A DNA stretch of 5,142 nt from Puniceicoccales bacterium. GTDB lineage: Bacteria > Verrucomicrobiota > Verrucomicrobiia > Opitutales > UBA953. Each line of letters opens with the position of its first letter. Within the stretch, counting starts at the first letter, position 1. This document shows, in pieces, positions 1 through 5,121 of this stretch. Location: NCBI GenBank assembly GCA_031289285.1, contig JAITPT010000084.1:1-5142 (forward strand), given 5' to 3'. Under the pieces are notes generated by a model that was not told the DNA's origin, made no database searches, and worked only from the letters and a program-made list of their open reading frames with translations. The translations under genes were made by a program, and so were the position numbers.

Positions 1-318
1 AACCAGTAGGGACAACTTCTTTGGAACACGGGAATTTAGTTCCGCGAAAATCCCCCCCCCCCTCCCCTCTCGGCAAAAGGAATTAGTCTCTCCAACACGC
101 GGAAAATCATGCACTTACAACGCAGCAGATATTTTGGCCATTTGCCGCACTTGAATAAAAAGGCAGCCATTTTTTTCGCTTGACTTCAAAATAATTTATG
201 TTCGTTAGACTCTCGCTCCGCACACAGCAGAATATAGTGCGGGGCGGCGGCATCAGTGCTCCCACTCAAAGTAGCGAGGAACCCAAATTTGTTTCCACCG
301 CCACGGGACGACGGTGAT
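1..318. other. Intergenic region downstream of the operon, no convincing gene
   Basis: This stretch follows the stop of the lipoprotein gene. It has an 11-nt C run at 52-62 and a small hairpin at 23-43 (GGAAC/GTTCC, 11-nt loop). Just after the lipoprotein stop, 296-300 (CACCG) can pair with 312-316 (CGGTG), but no T tract follows on the minus strand, so it is not a clear intrinsic terminator. Minus-strand frames of 44 codons (170 to 36) and 68 codons (392 to 186) show no recognisable protein, and the second overlaps the lipoprotein gene in another frame. The best structured part is the hairpin/T-tract element at 135-186, listed separately. Base composition here is much more AT-rich than in the genes. 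Confidence 0.6.
135..186 (+). repeat. Hairpin plus T-tract element, diverged relative of the repeat ends at 4240-4287 and 4700-4748
   Basis: Read on the + strand, TGCC (143-146) pairs with GGCA (162-165) around a loop containing AATAAA. Four nucleotides and seven T (170-176) follow, then TTGACTT (180-186). The outer TGG (135-137) and CCA (167-169) can pair as well. The 3' ends of the two large repeats have the same layout: CTGGC/GCCAG stem, AATAAA in the loop, four nucleotides, five or six T, a few bases and TTGACT. The stem bases differ but still pair. Common descent is inferred from this ordered layout and could be chance in such a short element. It could act as a + strand terminator, but no + strand gene is visible before it. 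Confidence 0.4.
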
Positions 319-1362
319 TTACCGGCACAAATAGGCGGCCATGCAGGCGAGCAAGTGCCGACCCTCTGGGTGGGCGCGCAAAACTTTTTCACTTATGCCA
401 CAAACTAACAACTTGCCCGTAATTTTCCCTGCGTCGGCGACAGTTACAGACTCGCCAATCACAAGTTTATTGGCGTTCTTGTTATCCAATGCGGTTTTGG
501 GGTTAAATGTGACGAGCGGAGAAATTTTCACTGGCAAATTCGCGACAGCAACAACCGAGGCAAATGACAAAAGACGCGCCCATTGTTCACCCGAAGTTGC
601 GTCGGTAGGAAAGTTTTCAAAAAGCGGACGTGTGTGTGCGATGTCCGCTTTTAGAGAGGATTTCGCTTCGCCGGAAAGAGAAAAAGTCGGCGGTGCGGCG
701 GCGTCCGCGAGCAACAAAACAGGTTTGCCCGCCGCGAGGTCGGCGAGAACTTCCGGCGTTGGAGATGTGGCGATGCGGACGCCGCGTAGGGCGTCGGCAA
801 GCTCGGCGTCGTCGTAAAGCGGATATATAAAAACGTCGCGTGTTGTTTTGTCGAGTTCTTCCCCCGCTTCTGTTGCGACTGAAACATTCAGCTGCGCCCG
901 TTCGGCGCGGAGACCGGACGCAGTGAAAACACCGTCGTCCTCCGGTGTGTAAAAAGTGAAAATACGTTTCTTTTCGCCACTCTTTAGGAATGTCTTTTTT
1001 GTTTTACTGTTGGACATAGAGGCACCGGATAAATCGGCTTTGACGATGGCGGCAAGGTCTGCGGAGGTGTTATTTTCGAGCGAGACAACCGCCGAAAAAA
1101 CATCGCCCTCGCGCCAAACCGCACCTGCGACGTTGGCGGACACGCGCACCTTCGGCGCGACGGTGGCGGCGGGAATGGCGGGCGGAGTCGGCGCGGAACT
1201 CGTTTTTGCAGAATTTGTTACGCCGCCAGCGGCGGGAGTGGTCGTTTGCGGCGCGGTGGGCGCGGCGGTCTTTTTACGCGAGTCGTCGCCGCAGCCAGAA
1301 TGGAGGGTGGCGGCGACGACGAGCGCGGCGAGGAAAAGCAAGTGCGCGGTTTTTGTTTTCAT
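319..1362 (-). CDS. Putative lipoprotein with a GH2-tail-like (non-catalytic) extracytoplasmic region
   Basis: This encodes 347 residues with stop TAA. Residues 1-24 form a signal peptide: MKTKTAH, a hydrophobic core LLFLAALVVAATL, then a lipobox-like HSGC with Cys24. The His at -3 is unusual, since Leu, Val or Ile is normal there. Gly at +2 does not suggest inner-membrane retention. A low-complexity Ala/Thr/Pro linker covers about 32-71. From about 74 a beta-rich segment runs to DVFIYP (177-182). A second domain follows with GKPVLLLADA (212-221), PLFENFPTD (246-254), QW (260-261), GKLLVCG (316-322) and HPEGRHLL (331-338). This order matches, from my memory of the family, the C-terminal region of many bacterial GH2 beta-galactosidase/glucuronidase-like proteins (WVYP, VLLL, HPLF..FPTD, QW, GKLLVC). 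No catalytic barrel is present, so enzyme activity is not expected. In-frame ATGs at 1383 and 1428 are alternatives; 1362 gives the most normal signal peptide. It lies 72 nt after the GAP1-like gene and is probably cotranscribed with it. Function unknown. Confidence 0.85.
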   Translation of the reverse strand: MKTKTAHLLFLAALVVAATLHSGCGDDSRKKTAAPTAPQTTTPAAGGVTNSAKTSSAPTPPAIPAATVAPKVRVSANVAGAVWREGDVFSAVVSLENNTSADLAAIVKADLSGASMSNSKTKKTFLKSGEKKRIFTFYTPEDDGVFTASGLRAERAQLNVSVATEAGEELDKTTRDVFIYPLYDDAELADALRGVRIATSPTPEVLADLAAGKPVLLLADAAAPPTFSLSGEAKSSLKADIAHTRPLFENFPTDATSGEQWARLLSFASVVAVANLPVKISPLVTFNPKTALDNKNANKLVIGESVTVADAGKITGKLLVCGISEKVLRAHPEGRHLLACMAAYLCR

Positions 1363-1434
1363 AGCATGGCAGCGTTGTTTCATGGTCAGTTGTTTATTTG
1401 TTTGTTTGGTTTGTTGTTCATTGTTCATTGTTTG
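1363..1434 (-). promoter_or_regulatory. A/C-rich, Shine-Dalgarno-less spacer between the two genes
   Basis: Read on the minus strand, these 72 nt are almost all A and C with very little G. They contain stacked AACAA/AAACAAAC-type short repeats, including ATGAACA twice in a row. No AGGAG-like sequence precedes any of the three in-frame ATGs (1428, 1383, 1362). The ATG at 1428 lies only 6 nt after the upstream stop, so translational coupling is possible if it is used. An unstructured A-rich leader could support Shine-Dalgarno-independent initiation; that is inference. Confidence 0.45.
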
Positions 1435-3774
1435 TTATTCAAAAACTGCGAGTGTGACGACTTCTTCTGAGACGTTTCGCACAAGAGCGGCAGTCCACGA
1501 TTTTGCGATTGGGGAAACGGGTGCGCCAGCGTTCTTATTTAAGAAGGCGAGCCGGTTTTCTATTCGCTGATTTTTCTTTTTGTTTCCTGAGTAGCTTATT
1601 GGGAAGCGTTTTTTTGTGGCGTTGAGTGCCTCGATAAGGGCGTCGCGGGTAGATTTATTTTCGGTTGGGAAGAAATGTGCCACAAACTCAAGATCGTCCG
1701 TCGGAATGAGGACGAGGCGCGAGTTTTCATCGCTGAATTGGAGGAGGACACGCACCGCATCGGCACTGAGCATGACGGTTCTGCGCTCCGTGTTTTCGTC
1801 AAGTAGCAAGTGCCAGCGTTTGTTTGCGGCGGGCGCGGCTTGTGGGTCTCTTTCGGGAGTGTTGTCAGTGGCTTTTACAAAACTTGGCGTAGCTCTGGGC
1901 GGGACAAAAAGGACACTGGCCTTGCTGTGTTTTTGGGTTCTGTCGTCGTCGGTGGAGAGTGTGAGTCGGAATGTTTTATTTGTCGTAAGAAAACTTTCCC
2001 AAGGCGCGGCGCGTCCCCGTGTTGTCGGTGTGAACTCGATACGGATAACGCCGTTTTCCTCTAAAATAAGGCGGAGTGCTTTGCCAACTCCTCTGCCTTT
2101 TTCGCCGCTCGAAATCCAGACTTCTTTCCACTGTGTAAAGTTTTTGGCAGGGACTTCGATTTGCAGCGATTTTTCGCCAACGCGGGCAAAGGTGAAGAAG
2201 TATTTTTTGACAGACGGCGCGTTGTTGCGGCCACTTATTTTGTGCGGGAGGCTGATGAAGTCTTTGAAAACTTTGCTGGAAAAGCGGGCGGTCTTTTTGC
2301 CGTCTTCGGTTTTCCATTCGAGACGCCACTGGCCTTCTGTCAAATCGAGCAGAGCGGCGGCGCGGTCGGCAGCGGCGCGGTCAGAGGGCGAAGAGTCAGA
2401 GGTGGGAGCGGCGGTGGCGCGTGAGGAGGCTTCGGCAGTTTTGCGGAGCGCGGCAACCGCTTCGGGGCTGCCGGCAGGTGCGGTGGGAGCGGCAGGCGCG
2501 ATGTTTTCCGTGTCGTCGGGCGTTTTGAGCAGGAGCGCGACGCCGCCACCGATAACAAGGACGCAAAGGACGAGCGCGACCGCCAACGGGTGCTCGGCAA
2601 ACGGGGAAAAAAGCCTTGCGAGAAAAGAAGGGGCGGTGGGCGTGAAAGTGTCGGCGAGCGGCGCGGCTATAGGCGCGGGCGTGGTGGTGTGTGGTATGGC
2701 GGCGGCAGTGCCAAAACCGAAACCCGTTGCCCCCTGTCGTGCCCCATCGAGACCCGACGAAACTTGCGGTGCGACTAACGCGGCAGTCTCCGTCGCGGCG
2801 GCCTCTGCGACCTCGGATTTGAGGCGCGGTTTTTGCGGCGGGTCGGTGGCGGGCGTGGCGTTGGTCGGCGCGGTTTTTTGCTTGGCGGCGGGCGGCTCGA
2901 TTTTGCTTTTGAGTTTTACGGCGGTGGTGGTTTTTGCGGCGGTGGTGGTTTTTGCGGCGGTGGTGGGGGCGGGCGGTTTTGCGGCGGGCGGTTTTGCGTT
3001 TGCGCCCTCGCGGGCGAGGCGGGCGGAGGGCGAGTTATCGGGGTTTTTGCCAATCTCGCGCAGGCGCAAAACGCGGCGGGCGGAGAGCGGCGTCTCGGGG
3101 TCGTCGGAGATGCGCCAAGGGGTTTGCGCGGGCAAGTCGGTTCGCTGGGCACGGGTGGCAAAGCCCGCTGACCACGCGCCGCCGCGCAGGAGTAAGGCAC
3201 TCTCGGCAAAGAGGCGCAGCAATTGGGTGTCGGGCGGCGGGGCGGCGTCGCCGGAGATGTCGAGGAGCGTTTCTGCGAAAGTGCCGTCGGGGCAGAGCCG
3301 GAGGGCGTTGGCGGCGTCGCCGGAGATGTCGCGCCACGTCTCGGCAGGCATAGCGGTTTCGGCGGTTTTTATTTCTGGGGGCAGTTGGGCGGAGGTCTCG
3401 TCGAGCCAGCGCGGCTGCTCGTTCCAAACGGAGAGCCAACCTTGCCAACGACGGGCGATTTCGGCGGGCGGGGGCAGGCCGGCGGTCTCGGCGCGGGTGA
3501 AAACGAGGTGGTGCGCGAGCGAGTTGCGGCGGCTGGTGTAGTCCACGCCAGCGTCGCAATAGCGGGTGAGGACGTTGTAGGTTTCGTTGGCCGTGACGAC
3601 GATGCGATGCACGTAGATGACGGGGCGTCCGGCAATCGGCTCGTAGGAGCTGATGCGTTCAAGGGCAGCCGCCAGACGTTCGGGCAGTGAGCGATGGCGG
3701 GCGACAACGCAAAAACCGGAGCGACCCGGCAGGAGTCCGGAGGGGGCGGATGTGTAGATGAGTTGCCAAGGCAT
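1435..3774 (-). CDS. Membrane-anchored GAP1-N2-like (GTPase-associated protein 1) protein
   Basis: This encodes 779 residues, stop TAA. The start at 3774 is chosen because MPWQLIYTSAPSGLLPGRSG matches how this family begins; the frame stays open to an ATG at 3930, but those 52 residues are His/Pro/Thr-rich low complexity. Residues 1 to about 240 resemble GAP1-N2: YTSA near the start, DAGVDYTSRRNSLAHHLVF (74-92), W..ISGDAA (147-155), LLRLFAESALLL (185-196) and a PWR motif (219-221). About 245-394 is an Ala/Pro/Thr/Lys linker with AAKTTT repeats. One membrane helix lies at 395-417 (HPLAVALVLCVLVIGGGVAL), with Arg before it and Asp/Glu after it, suggesting a cytoplasmic N-terminus. Residues 475-625 and 653-779 form two mixed beta-rich parts that I do not recognise, joined by a Pro/Ala linker. 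GAP1 proteins are known from predicted GTPase-centred conflict or signalling systems; the biochemical role is not established. No GTPase is present in this window. The gene precedes the lipoprotein gene, likely in one operon. No Shine-Dalgarno is seen upstream. Confidence 0.85.
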   Translation of the reverse strand: MPWQLIYTSAPSGLLPGRSGFCVVARHRSLPERLAAALERISSYEPIAGRPVIYVHRIVVTANETYNVLTRYCDAGVDYTSRRNSLAHHLVFTRAETAGLPPPAEIARRWQGWLSVWNEQPRWLDETSAQLPPEIKTAETAMPAETWRDISGDAANALRLCPDGTFAETLLDISGDAAPPPDTQLLRLFAESALLLRGGAWSAGFATRAQRTDLPAQTPWRISDDPETPLSARRVLRLREIGKNPDNSPSARLAREGANAKPPAAKPPAPTTAAKTTTAAKTTTAVKLKSKIEPPAAKQKTAPTNATPATDPPQKPRLKSEVAEAAATETAALVAPQVSSGLDGARQGATGFGFGTAAAIPHTTTPAPIAAPLADTFTPTAPSFLARLFSPFAEHPLAVALVLCVLVIGGGVALLLKTPDDTENIAPAAPTAPAGSPEAVAALRKTAEASSRATAAPTSDSSPSDRAAADRAAALLDLTEGQWRLEWKTEDGKKTARFSSKVFKDFISLPHKISGRNNAPSVKKYFFTFARVGEKSLQIEVPAKNFTQWKEVWISSGEKGRGVGKALRLILEENGVIRIEFTPTTRGRAAPWESFLTTNKTFRLTLSTDDDRTQKHSKASVLFVPPRATPSFVKATDNTPERDPQAAPAANKRWHLLLDENTERRTVMLSADAVRVLLQFSDENSRLVLIPTDDLEFVAHFFPTENKSTRDALIEALNATKKRFPISYSGNKKKNQRIENRLAFLNKNAGAPVSPIAKSWTAALVRNVSEEVVTLAVFE
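2921..2998. repeat. In-frame micro-repeats in the linker of the GAP1-like gene
   Basis: An 18-bp unit (gcggtggtggtttttgcg) occurs at 2921-2938 and 2939-2956, and its first 10 bases again at 2957-2966. It encodes the TTTAAK-type repeats on the minus strand. A 15-bp unit (gcgggcggttttgcg) follows exactly twice, at 2969-2983 and 2984-2998, encoding the AKPPA repeats. All lengths are multiples of three, so copy number can change without breaking the frame. The repeats lie in the flexible linker between the GAP1 region and the membrane helix. Confidence 0.85.
3241..3331. repeat. 22-bp exact direct repeat inside the GAP1 core
   Basis: The 22 bases at 3241-3262 recur exactly at 3310-3331, 69 bp (23 codons) apart. 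They encode the two DISGDAA segments at residues 149-155 and 172-178 of the protein. In related proteins I recall one W..xxGDA segment here, so the downstream copy in the protein may come from a short in-frame duplication. Convergence from GC-rich codon use is less likely for a perfect 22-mer. Confidence 0.75.
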
Positions 3775-4041
3775 GGGCGGAAAAACGTGTGGCGAGAGGT
3801 GTAGCGACGGCGAGTTGGAGGTGAGTTGGTAGCGTGGCGGTGGTGAGGCGGCGGTGCGGCGGGAGCGAGTCGGCGTGAGGTGGCGGTGTGGCGGCAGTGC
3901 GGTGGCAGTGTGTTTTTGCGGAGTGGACATGTTGGCGGTAAGCGGCGGGCGGGCGAGTTTTTTTCACAAGTAAAAAAGTGGAGCGGGCGAGCGGGCGGTG
4001 GACGGGCGAGCGAGCGAGTGGTGGGACGGAGTGGGCATGGC
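3775..4041 (-). other. C-rich leader upstream of the GAP1-like gene
   Basis: This stretch lies between the chosen start and the candidate promoter. The minus strand is rich in C, with many CCGCCAC and CCACC runs and few purine-rich stretches. Part of it (3775-3930) is open in frame with the gene, but would encode a His/Pro/Thr/Ser/Arg-rich segment unlike the family. No Shine-Dalgarno precedes either ATG. Around 3959-3977 there is a short A/T-rich patch (a T run, CACAAG, an A run). No other gene is visible. Confidence 0.5.
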
Positions 4042-4050
4042 AGTATAGCA
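4042..4050 (-). promoter_or_regulatory. Candidate extended -10 promoter for the operon
   Basis: Read on the minus strand, 4050 to 4042 is TGCTATACT, which fits an extended -10 (TGnTATAAT-like). The hexamer 17 bp upstream (CCCATA) is a poor -35, which extended -10 promoters tolerate. Transcription would begin near 4035, giving a leader of about 260 nt before the 3774 start. It sits next to the degenerate inverted repeat copy. The call rests on one short motif. Confidence 0.3.
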
Positions 4051-4057
4051 AGGGGGG

Positions 4058-4123
4058 GGTGCTTTATGGGGTGCGGTAGCAGAGGGCGCATGGTGAAACG
4101 GAGCACCCACCGAGACCGCTTTC
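4058..4123 (-). repeat. Degenerate, inverted third copy of the interspersed repeat
   Basis: The 53 bases at 4071-4123 align without gaps to the reverse complement of 4175-4227, with 41 of 53 identical by hand count. The best block is the 19 bases at 4104-4122, which match the reverse complement of 4175-4193 except at one base. Weaker similarity continues to about 4058. With the copy at 4175 it forms a fold-back with arms of about 53 nt and a 51-nt spacer. Within it, GGGTGC (4069-4074) can also pair with GCACCC (4103-4108). Confidence 0.65.
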
Positions 4124-4146
4124 GGGGCAGCAGGAGATGCGGATGC

Positions 4147-4157
4147 GGGGGGGGGGG
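4147..4157 (+). repeat. 11-nt G run
   Basis: A homopolymer of eleven G lies in the spacer between the inverted and direct repeat copies. A second run of eight G is at 4052-4059 and a C run of eleven at 52-62. Such runs slip during replication and sequencing, so their exact lengths are uncertain. Confidence 0.8.
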
Positions 4158-4174
4158 TAGTAGCACCGCCTGCA

Positions 4175-4287
4175 AAAGCGGTGTCGGTGGGTGCGGAGAT
4201 ACACCCCGCGCCCTCTGCCACCACCCTCCATGAGGGCAACTGGCGGCCCAATACCAATAAAGTGCCAGACCCTTTTTCATTTGACTC
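4175..4287 (+). repeat. Interspersed repeat, copy 1 (about 103 bp core)
   Basis: Bases 4175-4277 match 4635-4737 with four substitutions (about 96% identity); the end TTTGACT is also shared after a 1-nt indel. Possible pairing on the + strand: GGGTGCGG (4189-4196) with CCGCGCCC (4206-4213), including one G-U pair; CCCTC (4224-4228) with GAGGG (4232-4236); CTGGC (4240-4244) with GCCAG (4264-4268), followed by five T. CACCGC (4164-4169) just upstream can also pair with GCGGTG (4178-4183). No protein is evident. It looks like a non-coding, structured dispersed element. Confidence 0.85.
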
Positions 4288-4537
4288 TCGATTTTTGTTC
4301 GACATGGGCTGGCAAGCACCACACTTATAAAGTGCGGTGGCAAAGCGGGAAACGAGCACAGACACCACTTTTGCAGATGGCGCAACATGCTGGAAATCGG
4401 CATGTTATGCTGCATAGCAACCAGACTGCTGAGTCTGCTTGAAGCACAACGGCTCTTCCGAAGTGCGCTTCGCGCACACCACGCCGCAGACTTGGCAGTC
4501 TGCGATACGGTATCTCCCGCCACTGTCTTTCTGGCAG
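4288..4537. repeat. Cluster of small hairpins between repeat copies 1 and 2
   Basis: This 250-nt stretch has no convincing gene but many short inverted repeats: TCGA/TCGA at 4288-4302; a 10-bp stem with one mismatch and ATA loop at 4317-4339; AACATGC/GCATGTT at 4384-4406; CAGACT/AGTCTG at 4422-4437; GTGCGC/GCGCAC at 4463-4477; and CGCAGACT/AGTCTGCG with a TGGC loop at 4485-4504. The last and the one at 4422 share the AGACT...AGTCT stem, so they may be related. Small dispersed palindromes of the CAGACT/AGTCTG type are, from memory, frequent in Verrucomicrobia-like genomes. The frame at 4387-4635 (82 codons) resembles no protein I know. Confidence 0.6.
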
Positions 4538-4638
4538 CTTTTAACCTAAAAACGGCAGTTAATGCGGGCGGTTTTGCACAATCTTTTGGCCGTCTGCGGC
4601 TTGCTCTTTCCGCTGAACTACCGTTCTTAGGTTGAAAG
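4538..4638. repeat. Long imperfect inverted repeat abutting repeat copy 2
   Basis: The arm 4538-4560 is the reverse complement of 4616-4638 except at three positions. As + strand RNA one of these is a G-U pair and two are A-C mismatches; as minus strand RNA two are G-U pairs. GCGG (4564-4567) and CCGC (4610-4613) extend the stem inward, and GCCG/CGGC (4589-4600) forms a small hairpin in the loop. The right arm ends exactly where copy 2 of the interspersed repeat begins. No transposase gene lies inside. It could be a small palindromic element or part of a structured RNA. Confidence 0.7.
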
Positions 4639-4748
4639 CGGTGTCGGTGGGCGCGGAGATACACCCCGCGCCCTCTGCCACCGCACTCCATGAGGGCAAC
4701 TGGCAGCCCAATACCAATAAAGTGCCAGACCCTTTTTTCCTTTGACTT
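4635..4748 (+). repeat. Interspersed repeat, copy 2
   Basis: This direct-orientation copy, offset by 460 bases from copy 1, is about 96% identical over 103 bp. Two of the four substitutions fall in possible stems and turn G-U into Watson-Crick pairs: C4652 with G4670 (T4192 with G4210 in copy 1), and T4676 with A4705 (T4216 with G4245). The CTGGC (4700-4704)/GCCAG (4724-4728) stem is unchanged and is followed by ACCC and six T (4733-4738). TTTGACTTGG then joins directly onto the tandem array. Confidence 0.85.
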
Positions 4749-4933
4749 GGTTAATTATTCGAAAGGGGGAAGGCAGGCGGATTTTTAACCGCAGATGACA
4801 CAGATAGCACAGATGAGACAGAAGGAGGGGAGAAGGGTGACCGCGAAAAGCGCGAAAGGCGCGAACGGACGGGAGGTAAATGGCAGGGCCAAATGCTAAG
4901 GGATAAAAGGGAGTCAAATGATTTTTTTAGTCT
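4749..4933 (+). repeat. Tandem array unit A (185 bp)
   Basis: The first full unit starts GGTTAATTATT. It carries three 9-bp micro-repeats at 4792-4818 (CAGATGACA, CAGATAGCA, CAGATGAGA) and another three at 4842-4868 (CGCGAAAAG, CGCGAAAGG, CGCGAACGG), separated by a purine-rich stretch. It ends with GAGTCAAATGA (4911-4921) and a T tract. AACCGCAGATGACACAGAT-like repeats are familiar from many environmental bacterial genomes (from memory, no search done). Short minus-strand frames across it are repeat translations, not genes. Confidence 0.85.
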
Positions 4934-5121
4934 GGTTAATTATTTTGGAGAGAGGAGGAGGCAGGCGGATTTTTAACCGCAGATGACACAGATAGCACAG
5001 ATGTGACAGGAGGAGGGGGGGAGGGGTAACCGCGAAAAGCGCGAAAGGCGCGAACGGGCGGGAGGTAAATGTTCGGGGTAAATGACAGGGACAAAGGGGA
5101 GTCAAATGATTTTTTTAGTCT
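4934..5121 (+). repeat. Tandem array unit B (188 bp)
   Basis: This second unit is clearly similar to unit A along its whole length, with differences concentrated in the purine-rich stretches and in 5070-5090. The 9-bp triplets recur at 4980-5006 (third copy CAGATGTGA) and 5031-5057 (identical to unit A). GAGTCAAATGA is at 5099-5109, followed by seven T. Confidence 0.85.

Noticed and set aside
36..170. 44-codon minus-strand frame downstream of the operon
   Set aside because: Its start lies within the hairpin/T-tract element and its end is encoded by the C run; no Shine-Dalgarno and no family resemblance.
296..316. Intrinsic terminator just after the lipoprotein stop
   Set aside because: The stem is only 5 bp and no T tract follows on the minus strand.
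1616..3541. 641-codon open frame on the + strand opposite the GAP1-like gene
   Set aside because: It lies inside the recognisable minus-strand gene; its Ala/Ser/Arg/Val-rich, motif-free translation is typical of an antisense shadow in GC-rich DNA.
4069..4108. tRNA or small RNA gene suggested by the GGGTGC/GCACCC stem
   Set aside because: There is no cloverleaf, T-loop or anticodon arm; the pairing comes from the degenerate repeat copy.
4387..4635. 82-codon + strand frame among the hairpins
   Set aside because: It is made of hairpin sequence, has no recognisable family and no ribosome binding site, and ends in the inverted-repeat arm.
4538..4638. Insertion sequence bounded by inverted repeats
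   Set aside because: Only about 55 nt lie between the arms, with no transposase and no visible target duplication.
3369..4691. 440-codon minus-strand open frame running from the repeats into the GAP1-like gene
   Set aside because: It crosses repeat copies 1 and 2 and the leader, has a proline/arginine/histidine-rich translation and overlaps the gene out of frame.
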